Assembly (NCBI RefSeq): GCF_018417535.1
Contig: NZ_CP070977.1
Location: 1,550,001 to 1,614,000, forward strand
Direction of reading: 5' to 3'
Length of the DNA: 64,000 nucleotides
Source: Burkholderia pyrrocinia
GTDB lineage: Bacteria; Pseudomonadota; Gammaproteobacteria; Burkholderiales; Burkholderiaceae
How positions within the stretch are numbered: position 1 is the first letter of the stretch; each line of letters opens with the position of its first letter. The notes below the pieces were generated by a model, which had not been told where the DNA came from, did not search any database, and worked only from the letters and a program-made list of their open reading frames with translations. The translations under genes and the position numbers were made by a program. This document shows positions 27,235-38,039 of this stretch, piece by piece.

Positions 27235-27317
27235 GGGAAAACGGGCGGACTTCGTGGCAGCCGCGACTGTCGGGTCTCGAGATCGTGCCGGCGGACCGGC
27301 CGAGCGGAAGGCGGTCG

Positions 27318-28055
27318 TTACGCATGCATGCAGCAGTCAAGGCTCGTCAGGAAATAGCTCAGGCTCCTGCGAACGGATTCCTCGACCTCCCTGACCCGTT
27401 CGGCCGAAGGCGACTGCCCGAGCAGCGTCGCGACGATCTCGAGCGCTTCCCACGGGTGCCTGTCGTCATAACTCGCATGCAGCGTGAGCCACCGCATCGC
27501 GCGACGGCGCACCGCCGGATCGAACTGCAGTTCGTACGGCGTCGCGCACAGTGCGGCGCTCCATTCGCCCGTGACGCCTTCGATCGCATAGTTGGTCGCC
27601 GCGATGCTCGCGGCAAGCGTGTCCGTATTGCTGCTCTTCCAGCACCAGTGACTCAGCGAGAAACCGGCGAGCGGCGCCGCGCCCTGCAAGAGCATCTCGG
27701 CGGACACACCCGATTCGGCGGCCCAGTTGATCCAGTGATCGACGTGATTCTGCTCGACGCGAATATTGCGGATCAGGTAGCGCCGCGCCTTCTCTTCGCC
27801 GCGCGAACGGAATGCCGCCGTCTTGAGCAGGTTCATCGCCATGTATTCCGGAAACTGGCTCACGACCGCCCAGCCGGTCACGAAGAACGTCCTCAGTTGC
27901 GACGCCTTCAGCCGGCCGCCGCTCATGTCCGCGAACACCGGATGCGCCCTCACGCGCTCGCGCAGTTCGCCCGTCGCGCCCACCATCTCGCGCACCCAGG
28001 CCGGATAGCTGTTCAGATCCATCAGATCGCCGGTCAACTCGAACGGAACCTTCAT
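27318..28055 (-). CDS. Haem-oxygenase-like di-iron (TenA/PqqC-fold) protein
   Basis: A 245-residue all-helical protein of the TenA/PqqC/haem-oxygenase-like superfamily. Candidate metal ligands are Glu70, Glu101 and His104 (VEQNHVDHW), Glu159, and His193, Asp197 and His200 (HASYDDRHPWEALEI), a set that fits the haem-oxygenase-like di-iron oxidase (HDO) pattern. The ATG at 28055 overlaps the stop of the upstream GGDEF-EAL gene (ATGA) and has GGAGG in front, so translation is coupled. The substrate is unknown; relatives oxidise amino-acid nitrogen, fatty acids or thiamine precursors. Confidence 0.75.
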   Translation of the reverse strand: MKVPFELTGDLMDLNSYPAWVREMVGATGELRERVRAHPVFADMSGGRLKASQLRTFFVTGWAVVSQFPEYMAMNLLKTAAFRSRGEEKARRYLIRNIRVEQNHVDHWINWAAESGVSAEMLLQGAAPLAGFSLSHWCWKSSNTDTLAASIAATNYAIEGVTGEWSAALCATPYELQFDPAVRRRAMRWLTLHASYDDRHPWEALEIVATLLGQSPSAERVREVEESVRRSLSYFLTSLDCCMHA

Positions 28056-30469
28056 ATGCTGCCTCCATGATGTTCAATGCCCCCTTCCTGCCACGGCGCG
28101 GGACGGCTGAAGTGATACCCCTGGCAGTAGTCGACGCCCAGCGAGCGGAGCATCTCCGCGGTCGCCGCATCCTCGACGTGCTCCGCAACGGTCCGGTACT
28201 GCATCAGATGCGCGATGTCGTTGATCGCGCACACGATGCCGCGCTTCACGCGGTCCATCGTCATGCCCGACACGAGGCCGCCGTCGATCTTCAGGTAATC
28301 GATCGGCAGCTTGCTCAGATAGGAAAACGACGACATGCCGGCGCCGAAATCGTCGAGCGCGAAGCGGCAGCCGAGGTCGCGCAGCTCGTGCATGAAGCGC
28401 GACGCCACCTCCAGATTGCGCACCGCGCTCGTTTCCGTGATCTCGAAACACAGCAGCGTCGGGTCGAGCCCCGACGACGACAGCTCGGCCATCACGAATT
28501 CGACGAAGCGATCGTCGGTGATCGACATCGCCGACAGGTTCACGTTGCATTCGAAATCGCTGCGCCGATCGACCTGTGCGAGTCGCCGGATGACGGTTCG
28601 CACCACCCACCGGTCGATCATCGTCATGTGGCCGTACCGCTCGGCAGCCGGCAGGAATATCGGCGAGATCAGTTTTCCGTCCGCGTCCGGGATCCGCAGC
28701 AGGATCTCGACGCGCTGCTGCGCCGCGAGCGCCGGCTGGATCGGCACGATGCGTTGCGCGTAAAGCTGGAACGTATTCGTTTCGAGTGCCGTCTTGACGC
28801 GACGGCTCCATTGCATGTGGTACGCCTGACGGCCCGAATTCATGTCCCGCGGCTCCGCCACGTGGACGCGGTTTCGGCCGCGGTCCTTCGCCACGTAACA
28901 CGCGATGTCCGCGAGCTGCATCGCCCGTTCGACGCTGTCGGGCAGGCACTCGAGATCCAGCATGCCGATGCTGACGCTCAACTTGAAATGCTCGCCGTCC
29001 CAGCAGAACGTGAAATCCTCCAGGCTGGCGCGCAGCCGCTCCGCCTTGCCGCCGTCGGACGCACCGTCGCGCGGCACCGCGAGCAGGATGCCGAATTCGT
29101 CGCCGCCGAGCCGGCCGAACGCGTCGCAGCCGTCGAGACAGCGCTGGAATACCGTCGTCACTTCGCGCAGCAGCGCGTCCCCGGCCGCATGGCCGCAGAC
29201 GTCGTTGACCTCCTTGAAGCCGTCCAGGTCGAGCACCAGCAGGATGGCCGCGGTGCGCAGCACGAGCGCTTCGCCGAGACGCCGCTCGAACTCCGTGCGA
29301 TTGATCAGTCCGGTCAACGCGTCGTGCGACGCCTGCCACGTGAGCCGCGCGATCAACTGATGCTCGCGCGTCATGTCGCGCATGATCAGCACGTAGCCGA
29401 CGCAACGGCCGGCCGTATTGTTCATCCTGGACAGCGACGCCCTGACCGCGACGGCGGTACCGCACACGCGGATCAGATCGAGGTCGCGCGTGAACGTGCT
29501 GTCGCCGCTGTTGCTCAGCGACGACAGCAGCTCGATCGACATGCCCTTCGACGTATCGACCAGGTCCAGCACGTCGTTGATCGGCTGGCCGACGCAACGC
29601 TCCGACGGGGAACCCAGCAATTGTTCGGCCGCCGGATTGACCGTCTCGATGCCGCTCGTCAGGCCGATCGTGACGATCGCGTCGGCGACCGAGTGCAGCG
29701 CGGCCTCGGCGAGCGCCTGGCTTCTGTCGAGCTCGGTCTGCATCGACATCTGCTGGTGCTGTGCGCGACCGGCCCATCGGACGGACAGGATCACGATCAG
29801 CAGCGACGCAGCGATGTAGGACAGAAACAGCTGAATGACCGCCGAACGGAATTCCGCGTTCAACTCGTCGGAAAAGTGCTTCGGCAGCGACTCGATCCGC
29901 GTATTGATGTCCCAGATCCGCTGGCTGAGCCTGTAGCTCTTCCGGGTATCGCCCGCGTGCACCGCATCCTGCAGTTCGTATGCGACGCTGCGCAACTCGA
30001 TCAGTTCCCGATCGGCGTCTTCCCAGTACTGCAGCGCGACGTTCAGGCGTGCGAAGCTGCTCAGGATCGGATAGAACCACACCGCCGCCACCGCATCGAC
30101 CGGGTTGATGCCGGCCTCGATCATCGCGCGCCGGGCGACCGCATGATCGGGCGGCACGCCGATCATCGCCTCGCGGGAAGTGCTCAGGTAGCGGAGCGTC
30201 CGGTCGACCGCCACGTATTCGTCGAACAGCTTTTCGTCGCCGGTTTCGCCATAGCGGCTCAAGAGAATGATTTCATCCTTCTGCGCTTTCGACCAATTGC
30301 TTTCGCCGCCGACGTAGACGCGCAGCGACATGATGATGATCAGGCTCACGACCACGAACCCAGCCAGCGCGATGATCACGACGACGATCGGCACGATACC
30401 CAGCGCCGGACTCCATGGCCATACATGAAACGAGCTGCGCTGACTCCGGAACCTCGATATGTTTTCCAT
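28052..30469 (-). CDS. Membrane GGDEF-EAL cyclic-di-GMP enzyme with PAS domain
   Basis: An 805-residue inner-membrane signalling protein. Two membrane segments (about 24-48 and 209-231) enclose a periplasmic helical sensor region. A PAS domain follows (250-370), then GGDEF (GGDEF at 455-459, active-site sequence intact; the usual I-site position lacks Arg) and an EAL domain (EIL at 588-590; NLS, FEITET, LDDFGAG, YLKIDG and the late Glu/Gln are present). Both synthase and phosphodiesterase activities look possible. It probably tunes c-di-GMP. The start codon at 30469 has only a weak ribosome binding site. The following gene is translationally coupled. Confidence 0.92.
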   Translation of the reverse strand: MENISRFRSQRSSFHVWPWSPALGIVPIVVVIIALAGFVVVSLIIIMSLRVYVGGESNWSKAQKDEIILLSRYGETGDEKLFDEYVAVDRTLRYLSTSREAMIGVPPDHAVARRAMIEAGINPVDAVAAVWFYPILSSFARLNVALQYWEDADRELIELRSVAYELQDAVHAGDTRKSYRLSQRIWDINTRIESLPKHFSDELNAEFRSAVIQLFLSYIAASLLIVILSVRWAGRAQHQQMSMQTELDRSQALAEAALHSVADAIVTIGLTSGIETVNPAAEQLLGSPSERCVGQPINDVLDLVDTSKGMSIELLSSLSNSGDSTFTRDLDLIRVCGTAVAVRASLSRMNNTAGRCVGYVLIMRDMTREHQLIARLTWQASHDALTGLINRTEFERRLGEALVLRTAAILLVLDLDGFKEVNDVCGHAAGDALLREVTTVFQRCLDGCDAFGRLGGDEFGILLAVPRDGASDGGKAERLRASLEDFTFCWDGEHFKLSVSIGMLDLECLPDSVERAMQLADIACYVAKDRGRNRVHVAEPRDMNSGRQAYHMQWSRRVKTALETNTFQLYAQRIVPIQPALAAQQRVEILLRIPDADGKLISPIFLPAAERYGHMTMIDRWVVRTVIRRLAQVDRRSDFECNVNLSAMSITDDRFVEFVMAELSSSGLDPTLLCFEITETSAVRNLEVASRFMHELRDLGCRFALDDFGAGMSSFSYLSKLPIDYLKIDGGLVSGMTMDRVKRGIVCAINDIAHLMQYRTVAEHVEDAATAEMLRSLGVDYCQGYHFSRPAPWQEGGIEHHGGSI

Positions 30470-30663
30470 ACACCAACCACTGTTTTTATGATTATTCGCG
30501 ACGCGTCCGGCCCGGGAATTCCACTCGCATCCGGCGTCTCGACATCTCCTCGTCCCCTGCCCGCACGGGCGCCGGTTCGCCGCGTCGAACCCTGCCTCCC
30601 GTTCGGTCCGGAACCGCTCCACGGTCGTCTGTCCGTCGCATCGACGATGCCGAACGCCGCCCG

Positions 30664-31440
30664 CTAGACCGTCAGCAACCGGTGTTGCGACGCCGCGCTC
30701 GAATTGACCCCGGCGTCCAGGATGCGCCGCATCTCGTCCCGGATAAGCCGGTGGCAACTGCAGGCGGCCCGCTCGAGATTCGCGAGATCGGTCAGGACGA
30801 TCGAGCCGCGATGCTGATGAATCAGGCCGAGCTTGTGAAGCGCCTGAGTGGTATCGGTCACGGTCTCGCGCCTCACGCCGAGGATCTGCCCGAGCATCCC
30901 GTGCGTCACCGGGATCTCGATGCTCCGCGAGCGCTCCTGCGCGATCAGCAGCCATCGGCAGAGCTGATGCTGCATGCCGTGATGACGGCTGCAAAACACG
31001 GTCTGCGCGATCTGCGCGAGCACCATCTGCACGCGCATGAAGACCTGTCGCCGCACGGCCGGCGAGTTGTCGCACGCGTCGGCGAAGCGGGCCGCGTCGA
31101 GCCGGTACGCGAATCCGCCGCGATAGACCAGGACCCGGCGCGGCATGGCACTGCTGCCGCCGACGACGTCGGCGCAAATCACGCCCTCGCGCCCGATCTC
31201 CGCCACGCCGAGCGTCATCTTCGCGGTCGACAGATACTGAAGGGACACGGCCGTCGTCACCGGAAAATAAACCGCTTCCAGATCCGTGCCGACGTCGCAC
31301 AGCACCTGGCCGGTCTCGATGTGGTGGAGTTGCAAATAAGGCGCCAGTGCCGAACGATCGACTCCGTCCAGCGCAGACAGGAAATAATTGGCATCGAGCG
31401 CATACGGAAACCCGATGACGTTCTGTGCCTGATGTGTCAC
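30664..31440 (-). CDS. Crp/Fnr-family transcriptional regulator
   Basis: A 258-residue regulator with a cyclic-nucleotide-binding-like beta-roll (about 30-130: LAPYLQLHHIETGQVLCDVG, then VGVAEIGREGVI-like segment) and a C-terminal winged helix (about 170-235: HGMLGQILGVRRETVTDTTQ). No Fnr-type cysteine cluster is seen at the N-terminus. The GTG at 31440 is preferred because GAGGTG lies just upstream; ATG 31485 is the alternative. The 195-base space to the GGDEF-EAL gene and shared direction allow, but do not prove, a functional link. Confidence 0.85.
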   Translation of the reverse strand: MTHQAQNVIGFPYALDANYFLSALDGVDRSALAPYLQLHHIETGQVLCDVGTDLEAVYFPVTTAVSLQYLSTAKMTLGVAEIGREGVICADVVGGSSAMPRRVLVYRGGFAYRLDAARFADACDNSPAVRRQVFMRVQMVLAQIAQTVFCSRHHGMQHQLCRWLLIAQERSRSIEIPVTHGMLGQILGVRRETVTDTTQALHKLGLIHQHRGSIVLTDLANLERAACSCHRLIRDEMRRILDAGVNSSAASQHRLLTV

Positions 31441-31870
31441 GGTGCACCTCGTACGATTGTGTTGCTTCCCTCGGCCACCGAACATTGATGCCTCGCCTCG
31501 TCCGCGAGGCTTTTCGTATATTTTTTTTGAAATCTGATGAAAAGGTATCACGCACCCCGACGGCACGTCGCATCCTGTTTTTATTACATGAAGAAATTTT
31601 ACAGTTCAGTGCTTTTCACACTGATGCATGGAACACTGACGCAGTCGATCGCGTTAAAAAATGAAAGTGCCAATTAAATACCTATTCACCGGATTGTCAT
31701 TCGCATAACGAAGTGAATCGCAATATGGTCGGGATTCGATTCGTATCGATACCCGAAAGCCGATCGGGTACGAAAGAGCGCGCGATAAGTGCGGCAGCCC
31801 ACACAACGGAGCGCGAACGACGCGGTAGAAACGGGAAGCACACGGCCGGCCCGGCGAGACCGGTCGCTCG
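31441..31870. other. AT-rich control region between lipase foldase and Crp/Fnr genes
   Basis: About 430 bases without a convincing gene. It is unusually AT-rich between 31510 and 31700 and should hold the promoter of the Crp/Fnr-type gene. TCAGTG (31606-31611), CACTGA (31619-31624) and a second CACTGA (31634-31639) form a dyad plus repeat. No clear terminator follows the foldase gene. Confidence 0.5.
31606..31639. promoter_or_regulatory. TCAGTG/CACTGA repeat cluster
   Basis: TCAGTG-N7-CACTGA is a perfect six-base dyad, and another CACTGA follows 15 bases after the second element starts. The cluster lies about 170-200 bases upstream of the Crp/Fnr-type gene. It may be an operator; the factor is unknown. 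Confidence 0.3.
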
Positions 31871-32884
31871 TCAGAGTCCGGCGCCCGCATCCAGCGCCGC
31901 CGCCCTCGAAGCATCGGCCGGGTCCGCGAAATACCGTTGCCTCGCTTGCGCGACCTGCGCGGCGCGCGCGTCCGGCGCGAGCCGCTGCGCATCGATCCGG
32001 TCGCGTTCCGCGGCGTAGTCGCGATAGCGCGCCTGCCACGCGTCGTCGTCCTGCCGCATCCGGACGACCCGCGTCGCCACGTCGGGACCGAGCGCCGCGG
32101 CGGCCTGCGCGTGCAGCGCCCCCGACGCGTCGCCCGACCGTTCGAGCCGGGCAACCGTCGCGACCGCGTCGCGCTGCCGCCTCAGCCGCGCGCCCTCGTC
32201 GCGCAGGTCGGGCGGCAGCGATTGCTCGAGCGCGGCAAGCCGCTCGCGCTTTTGCGCGTCGGTCAGCGTCGGATCGCGCACGATCAGGAGCCGCTCGAGA
32301 ACGTCGCGTTGCCGCTGCTGTTCGGCGCCGAAGAACGGCCCTGTCCATACGCCGAGCATACGGCTCGCCAGCGTGTCGCGCCGGTCGAGCGCGGCCGCTA
32401 TCGCGCCCGCATCGAAGCGGCTGCCGGAAGTCGCGTCGCCGTCCGGCAGCCGTGCGAGCGCCGCGAGATACGCGCAATAGCGCTGCCACACATCGAGCGC
32501 TTCCCGCTGCGCGATGGTGCCGTCCAGTTGCGCGGCGATCTCGCGGGCGACGAGCGCGTCCAGCGCGGCGGCGCTCACGTCGTTCTGCGCGAGCAGGAAG
32601 TAGTCGAAGAAATCCCGCACCGCGCGCCGCTTCACGAGATGGCCTTGCGCATCGACCGGCAGGCGCGGCGCGTGCGTGCCGGCCAGCGGGGCCGGCAGGG
32701 CCGTGCCGGACGCCGCGGCGGCGGCCGGCGGCGCCTCGCGCGCCGGGACGATGCCGGCAACCCGCGTCGGCGCGGGCGCGGCCGGCGGCTCCGACCGGCC
32801 AAGCGCGTGCCACACGGCCGCGACCGCGACCACGCCGATGCCGCCATACCACGCGCCACGCGCGAGCGTTCCCCGGATCGTCAT
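31871..32884 (-). CDS. lifO: Lipase-specific foldase (lipase chaperone)
   Basis: A 337-residue membrane-anchored steric chaperone that folds the secreted lipase in the periplasm. A single membrane segment (about 12-28) is followed by an Ala/Pro-rich linker, and then the Lif signature RDFFDYFLLAQND near residue 90. The rest is helical and charged, as in known foldases. It starts three bases after the lipase stop codon, so the two are made together. Length is normal for the Burkholderia/Pseudomonas family. Confidence 0.94.
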   Translation of the reverse strand: MTIRGTLARGAWYGGIGVVAVAAVWHALGRSEPPAAPAPTRVAGIVPAREAPPAAAAASGTALPAPLAGTHAPRLPVDAQGHLVKRRAVRDFFDYFLLAQNDVSAAALDALVAREIAAQLDGTIAQREALDVWQRYCAYLAALARLPDGDATSGSRFDAGAIAAALDRRDTLASRMLGVWTGPFFGAEQQRQRDVLERLLIVRDPTLTDAQKRERLAALEQSLPPDLRDEGARLRRQRDAVATVARLERSGDASGALHAQAAAALGPDVATRVVRMRQDDDAWQARYRDYAAERDRIDAQRLAPDARAAQVAQARQRYFADPADASRAAALDAGAGL

Positions 32885-32887
32885 CGC

Positions 32888-34457
<1,570 letters not shown>

Positions 34458-34473
34458 TCGTTCTCTCCTTCAG

Positions 34474-35799
34474 TCATCGATAAAAGATGCCCAGCACCTG
34501 CACGCCGGTCGACTCCGGCATCGCGCCGAAGCGGCTCCACGACGGCCCGGTCTGCCGCGACCACTGCAGCGCGATGTCGAACCAGTCGAAGCGCCGCCGC
34601 AATTCGACCCAGTACTGCCGGCCACCGCCGAGATCGGCCTGCATGAACCCCGTCAGGTCGAGGCGACGCACGCCGACATTACGCCATGCGGCCATCAGGA
34701 ACAGCCCGTGCCGCGTCTGCAGTTCCTGTGCGGCCACCGACGTCCGCACCGCGTCGCCCCACGCATACGGGTCCACGCGCTGCAGCGAGCGCCAGCGGGA
34801 CGCGGTCGCGCCACCGCCGTTGCTCTGGAATTCCGCCGTCAACGACAGGTCGACGGGCAGCGTCCAGGTCCCGCCGACCGACGAGCTGGCCCGGAACGCG
34901 CGATCGGCCTGGCTGCCGGCCGCGCGCGCGATCAGCGACGGCCGGTAGCCTCCGGTCCATTCCAGATACGCGACGACCGAGTTGCCGAGCAGCACGCTCA
35001 GGTTCTGGCCGAACTGCGGCGCCTGCCCGCTTTCACCGTACGCGACCCATTGCGGCTGGATCGCCGCGCTCAGCCGCTGGCTTCCGACGACCATCCAGCG
35101 ATCGACGCCGTTGGTGCGCTGCAGGTCGGACGACGCGTTCGGGTCGCCCGGCACGCTGCGGGCGGCGAGGCGCGGCGACAGCAGCAGCGTGAGCGAACCC
35201 GACGCCCACACCTGCTGCGCGCGCAGCCCGACGGTGCCGAGCCGGTTCGTATGCCGGCTGTCCGGATCGGGCGGCACGTCGAGGCTCACCGCGCCCGCGC
35301 GAAAGAAGTCGGTCGGGTTGTAGCCGATGGCCGCGCCGATCCGCTCGTTCACGCGCCCCGCGTCGACGACGAACGCGGGCGTCGCGCGCCAGCTCGCGTA
35401 CGCTTCCTTCACGAGCGTCACGTTGCGCGCGGACGTGCTCGACGTGAACAGCGGATCGAAGCGGTCGAAGCGCATCGAGAAGTGCGCGGCGAACGACGGT
35501 GTCAGCCACTGCCCGTATTCGAACTCGATCGACAACTGGTTGCGCCCGCTATCGTCGCTATTGCCGCTGTCGCCGCCGCGATAGCGGCTCACGCGCACCG
35601 CGTCCTGCACGTCGAGCTTCCACGGCTTCGCGGCCGCGGCCGGCGTCGCGGCCGACTGGTCGGCGAGATCGAGCGCCGCCGCGTCGGCGGCATCGGCGGC
35701 ATCGGCCGCGCTCACGCCGCCCGCCTCCGCCGCACGCGCGAACGCCGGAAGCAACGCAAGCGCGAGCGCGGCCAGTACGCAACGGCCGCGCCCCGTCAT
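34474..35799 (-). CDS. Outer-membrane beta-barrel protein of the synthase operon
   Basis: A 441-residue protein with a signal peptide (VLAALALALLPAFARA) and then an Ala/Asp-rich stretch at residues 28-45. The rest has alternating strands with many aromatic girdle residues, as in a large beta-barrel, for example SIEFEYGQWLTPSFAAHFS, YWVELRRRFDWFDIALQW. It ends in Arg rather than Phe (VLGIFYR). The start overlaps the stop of the LolA-like gene (ATGA). In this position it may accept or display the exported product. No family name can be given with certainty. Confidence 0.7.
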   Translation of the reverse strand: MTGRGRCVLAALALALLPAFARAAEAGGVSAADAADAADAAALDLADQSAATPAAAAKPWKLDVQDAVRVSRYRGGDSGNSDDSGRNQLSIEFEYGQWLTPSFAAHFSMRFDRFDPLFTSSTSARNVTLVKEAYASWRATPAFVVDAGRVNERIGAAIGYNPTDFFRAGAVSLDVPPDPDSRHTNRLGTVGLRAQQVWASGSLTLLLSPRLAARSVPGDPNASSDLQRTNGVDRWMVVGSQRLSAAIQPQWVAYGESGQAPQFGQNLSVLLGNSVVAYLEWTGGYRPSLIARAAGSQADRAFRASSSVGGTWTLPVDLSLTAEFQSNGGGATASRWRSLQRVDPYAWGDAVRTSVAAQELQTRHGLFLMAAWRNVGVRRLDLTGFMQADLGGGRQYWVELRRRFDWFDIALQWSRQTGPSWSRFGAMPESTGVQVLGIFYR

Positions 35800-36575
35800 T
35801 GCGCCTGGAAGCGGGACAGGTAGTCGCGCTGCAGCCATGCGTCGGGAATGTCGCGCCACGCGTAGTCGGAAAAGCGCATGACCGTCACCCAGTTGCTGTC
35901 GAGCCCGTCGATGATCACGGTCTCGGTCGGCCGCTCGACGCCGAGCTGCATCGTGTAGCGGCGATAGAACGCGGTCTTCAGCAGGCGGTCGCTTTCCGCA
36001 TAGAAACGCGCCTTCAGCGGCCGGCTGTTCGCCGCGTCGATCCAGATCTCGATGCGCCGGTAGGTCAGCCCCTCGCCGTGGCCGGTCAGCGCCAGCCGGT
36101 ACGCGCGGCGTGTCTGCCGGTCGCCGTCGGCGATGTCCTCCGCGCCCTTCATCTCGGCCGTGTAGTCGTGCGCGAGATTGACGGTCACAACGTCGCCGTT
36201 CGCCGCCTGGCCGAGCAGCCGCTGGTCCGGCGAGATTCGCACGCTCGCCTGGTTCGCCGGATCGTAGAACCACAGGTCGTTGCCGTTCTTCAGCATCAGC
36301 TTGCCCGTGTCGCGGGCCGGCGCGATGAACCGCACCAGCGTGCGGAACGCGCCGCCCGGCGCGTCCGGTTTCGAATAGATCGACAGCGTGTTGCCGTCGA
36401 CCTGCTTGCCTGACCGGTACTCGATCAGCGTCGCCGTCAGCACGAAGGACTTTTCCGGCGCGCGGATCGCGTCGCTGGCCGCAAGCAGCTTCTGCGGATC
36501 GGGCGCCGGCTGCGCGTGCGCGGCACCGGACAGGAACGAAAGACTCAGACAGCATGAAACGAACAGGCGACGCAC
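35796..36575 (-). CDS. LolA-like outer-membrane lipoprotein-sorting protein
   Basis: A 259-residue periplasmic protein (signal peptide cut after SGAAHA) with the half-open beta-barrel fold of the LolA-like group that accompanies ABC transporters. Typical segments are SFVLTATLIEYRSGK, RTLVRFIAPARDTGKLML, GNDLWFYDPANQASVRISP and YRRIEIWIDAANSRPLKA. It probably carries a lipid or lipid-bearing cargo across the periplasm from the LolE-like permease to the outer-membrane protein encoded next. Specific cargo is unknown. Confidence 0.85.
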   Translation of the reverse strand: MRRLFVSCCLSLSFLSGAAHAQPAPDPQKLLAASDAIRAPEKSFVLTATLIEYRSGKQVDGNTLSIYSKPDAPGGAFRTLVRFIAPARDTGKLMLKNGNDLWFYDPANQASVRISPDQRLLGQAANGDVVTVNLAHDYTAEMKGAEDIADGDRQTRRAYRLALTGHGEGLTYRRIEIWIDAANSRPLKARFYAESDRLLKTAFYRRYTMQLGVERPTETVIIDGLDSNWVTVMRFSDYAWRDIPDAWLQRDYLSRFQAQ

Positions 36576-36611
36576 GAACGCTCTCCCTGAAGTGAAATGG
36601 ACCCGATGACT

Positions 36612-38039
36612 TCACGCATGCCGCAGCGCGTCGACGATCGACAGCCGTGCCGCGTGACGCGACGGCAGCCAGGCGGACAGGCCGGCGACGCACGCGAGGC
36701 CGGTGAAGGTGACGGCGATGGAGCGCCACTCGCCCCACACGCGCACCGTCAGCGCGACGGCGTCGATCCGCGCGGGCGGCGTCCACGCCAGCCCGCTGTG
36801 ATTGAGCGCCGCGGCAATCGCGAGCGCGACCAGCACGCCGAGCGACGCGCCGGCCACGCCGAGCAGCGCCCCCTCGCAGACGAACAGCGCCTGGATGCCG
36901 CCGCGCCGCATGCCCATCGCGCGCAGCGTGCCGATCTCGACGGTGCGCTCGATGATCGCGGTGCTCATCGTGTTGCTGATCACGAACAGCACGATCGCGC
37001 TGATCAGCACGAACACGAACCCGAAGATCACGGAGAACATCCGGTTGGTCTGGTCGTAGAACGGATTGAGCGTCGCGAAATCGACGACGTCGAGCGTCTG
37101 CCCGTCGAAACCGCCGCGCAGCAACTGCTCGATGCGCGCACGCGCCGCCGGCAGATCGGCCGTGCTCCGGAGCTGGATCTCGATGGCCGTCGCCCGCGGC
37201 TCGCCGCCGCCGTACACGAGCCGCTGCGCGTACGGCAGGCGCACCGCCAGATACACGTCGTCGAATTCCTTCACGCCCTGCTGTTCGGCCTTCACGACCG
37301 AAAAGCGGCCGACGTTCGGCGCACCGCCCGTGCTCGCGGCCAGCACCTCGATGTGGGTCGCGCCGCCGGCGGCCGGCCGGCTGCCCGCTTCGTCCTGCGC
37401 GAGCGCCATCACGTCGGCGGGCGCGTTCGCGGCCGCGCCCGCCGCCGCCGCCGCCGCCGCCGGGACCGGATCGGATGGCGCGGGCGGCGCGTCGTGGCAA
37501 TCCGGCACATGCAGCGGCTCGCACAGATGCAGCACGCGCGCGACGCCGTTCCCGACCACCGCCGCGTCGTCTGCCGTGCCGCGCAACGCGAATTCGCGCG
37601 GCTGGAGCGGAAACCCGTACGCGTTCCATTGCTGCATCCGGTACTGGTCGTCGGGGATCGTGCCGATCCCCATCACGGTACGCGACACGCCCGCATCGAA
37701 ATTGCCGGCGATCCCGCCGAACTGCAGTGTCGGCGTGACGACGGCGAGCAGCGGCGCGAGCTGCGGATCGCGCCGCAACGTGTCGATCAGTGCCCGATAG
37801 CCGCGGATGCCGTAGGCGGCCGGATCTCCGGTGCCGTACAGGAAGTAGCCGCGCCGCTGGATCTGCAGATGGCCGCTGCGCTGCACGAAATCGGTCTGCA
37901 GGCCGAGCGTGATGTCGCGGCTGAAGCCGCCGAACAGCAGGATCGCGCTCACGCCGACGATCATCGCGAGCAGCGTGGTCAGCGAGCGCCGCCGGTTGCG
38001 CTGCAGGTTGCGCAGCGCGAGCATCAGCGTATGGGTCAT
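36612..38039 (-). CDS. LolE/MacB-like ABC transporter permease
   Basis: A 475-residue permease of the FtsX type. One membrane segment near residues 18-40 is followed by a large periplasmic domain containing a poly-Ala/Pro stretch near residues 183-200, then three C-terminal membrane segments (about 335-357, 385-408, 436-456). This topology is that of LolC/LolE and MacB, which move lipoproteins or amphiphiles out of the inner membrane without a normal channel. The ATG overlaps the ATPase stop (ATGA). Partners are the adjacent ATPase and the LolA-like protein. Confidence 0.88.
   Translation of the reverse strand: MTHTLMLALRNLQRNRRRSLTTLLAMIVGVSAILLFGGFSRDITLGLQTDFVQRSGHLQIQRRGYFLYGTGDPAAYGIRGYRALIDTLRRDPQLAPLLAVVTPTLQFGGIAGNFDAGVSRTVMGIGTIPDDQYRMQQWNAYGFPLQPREFALRGTADDAAVVGNGVARVLHLCEPLHVPDCHDAPPAPSDPVPAAAAAAAGAAANAPADVMALAQDEAGSRPAAGGATHIEVLAASTGGAPNVGRFSVVKAEQQGVKEFDDVYLAVRLPYAQRLVYGGGEPRATAIEIQLRSTADLPAARARIEQLLRGGFDGQTLDVVDFATLNPFYDQTNRMFSVIFGFVFVLISAIVLFVISNTMSTAIIERTVEIGTLRAMGMRRGGIQALFVCEGALLGVAGASLGVLVALAIAAALNHSGLAWTPPARIDAVALTVRVWGEWRSIAVTFTGLACVAGLSAWLPSRHAARLSIVDALRHA

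Noticed and set aside
28067..30667. An 866-codon open frame opposite the GGDEF-EAL gene
   Set aside because: No recognisable motif; the opposite strand has all GGDEF and EAL signatures in order.
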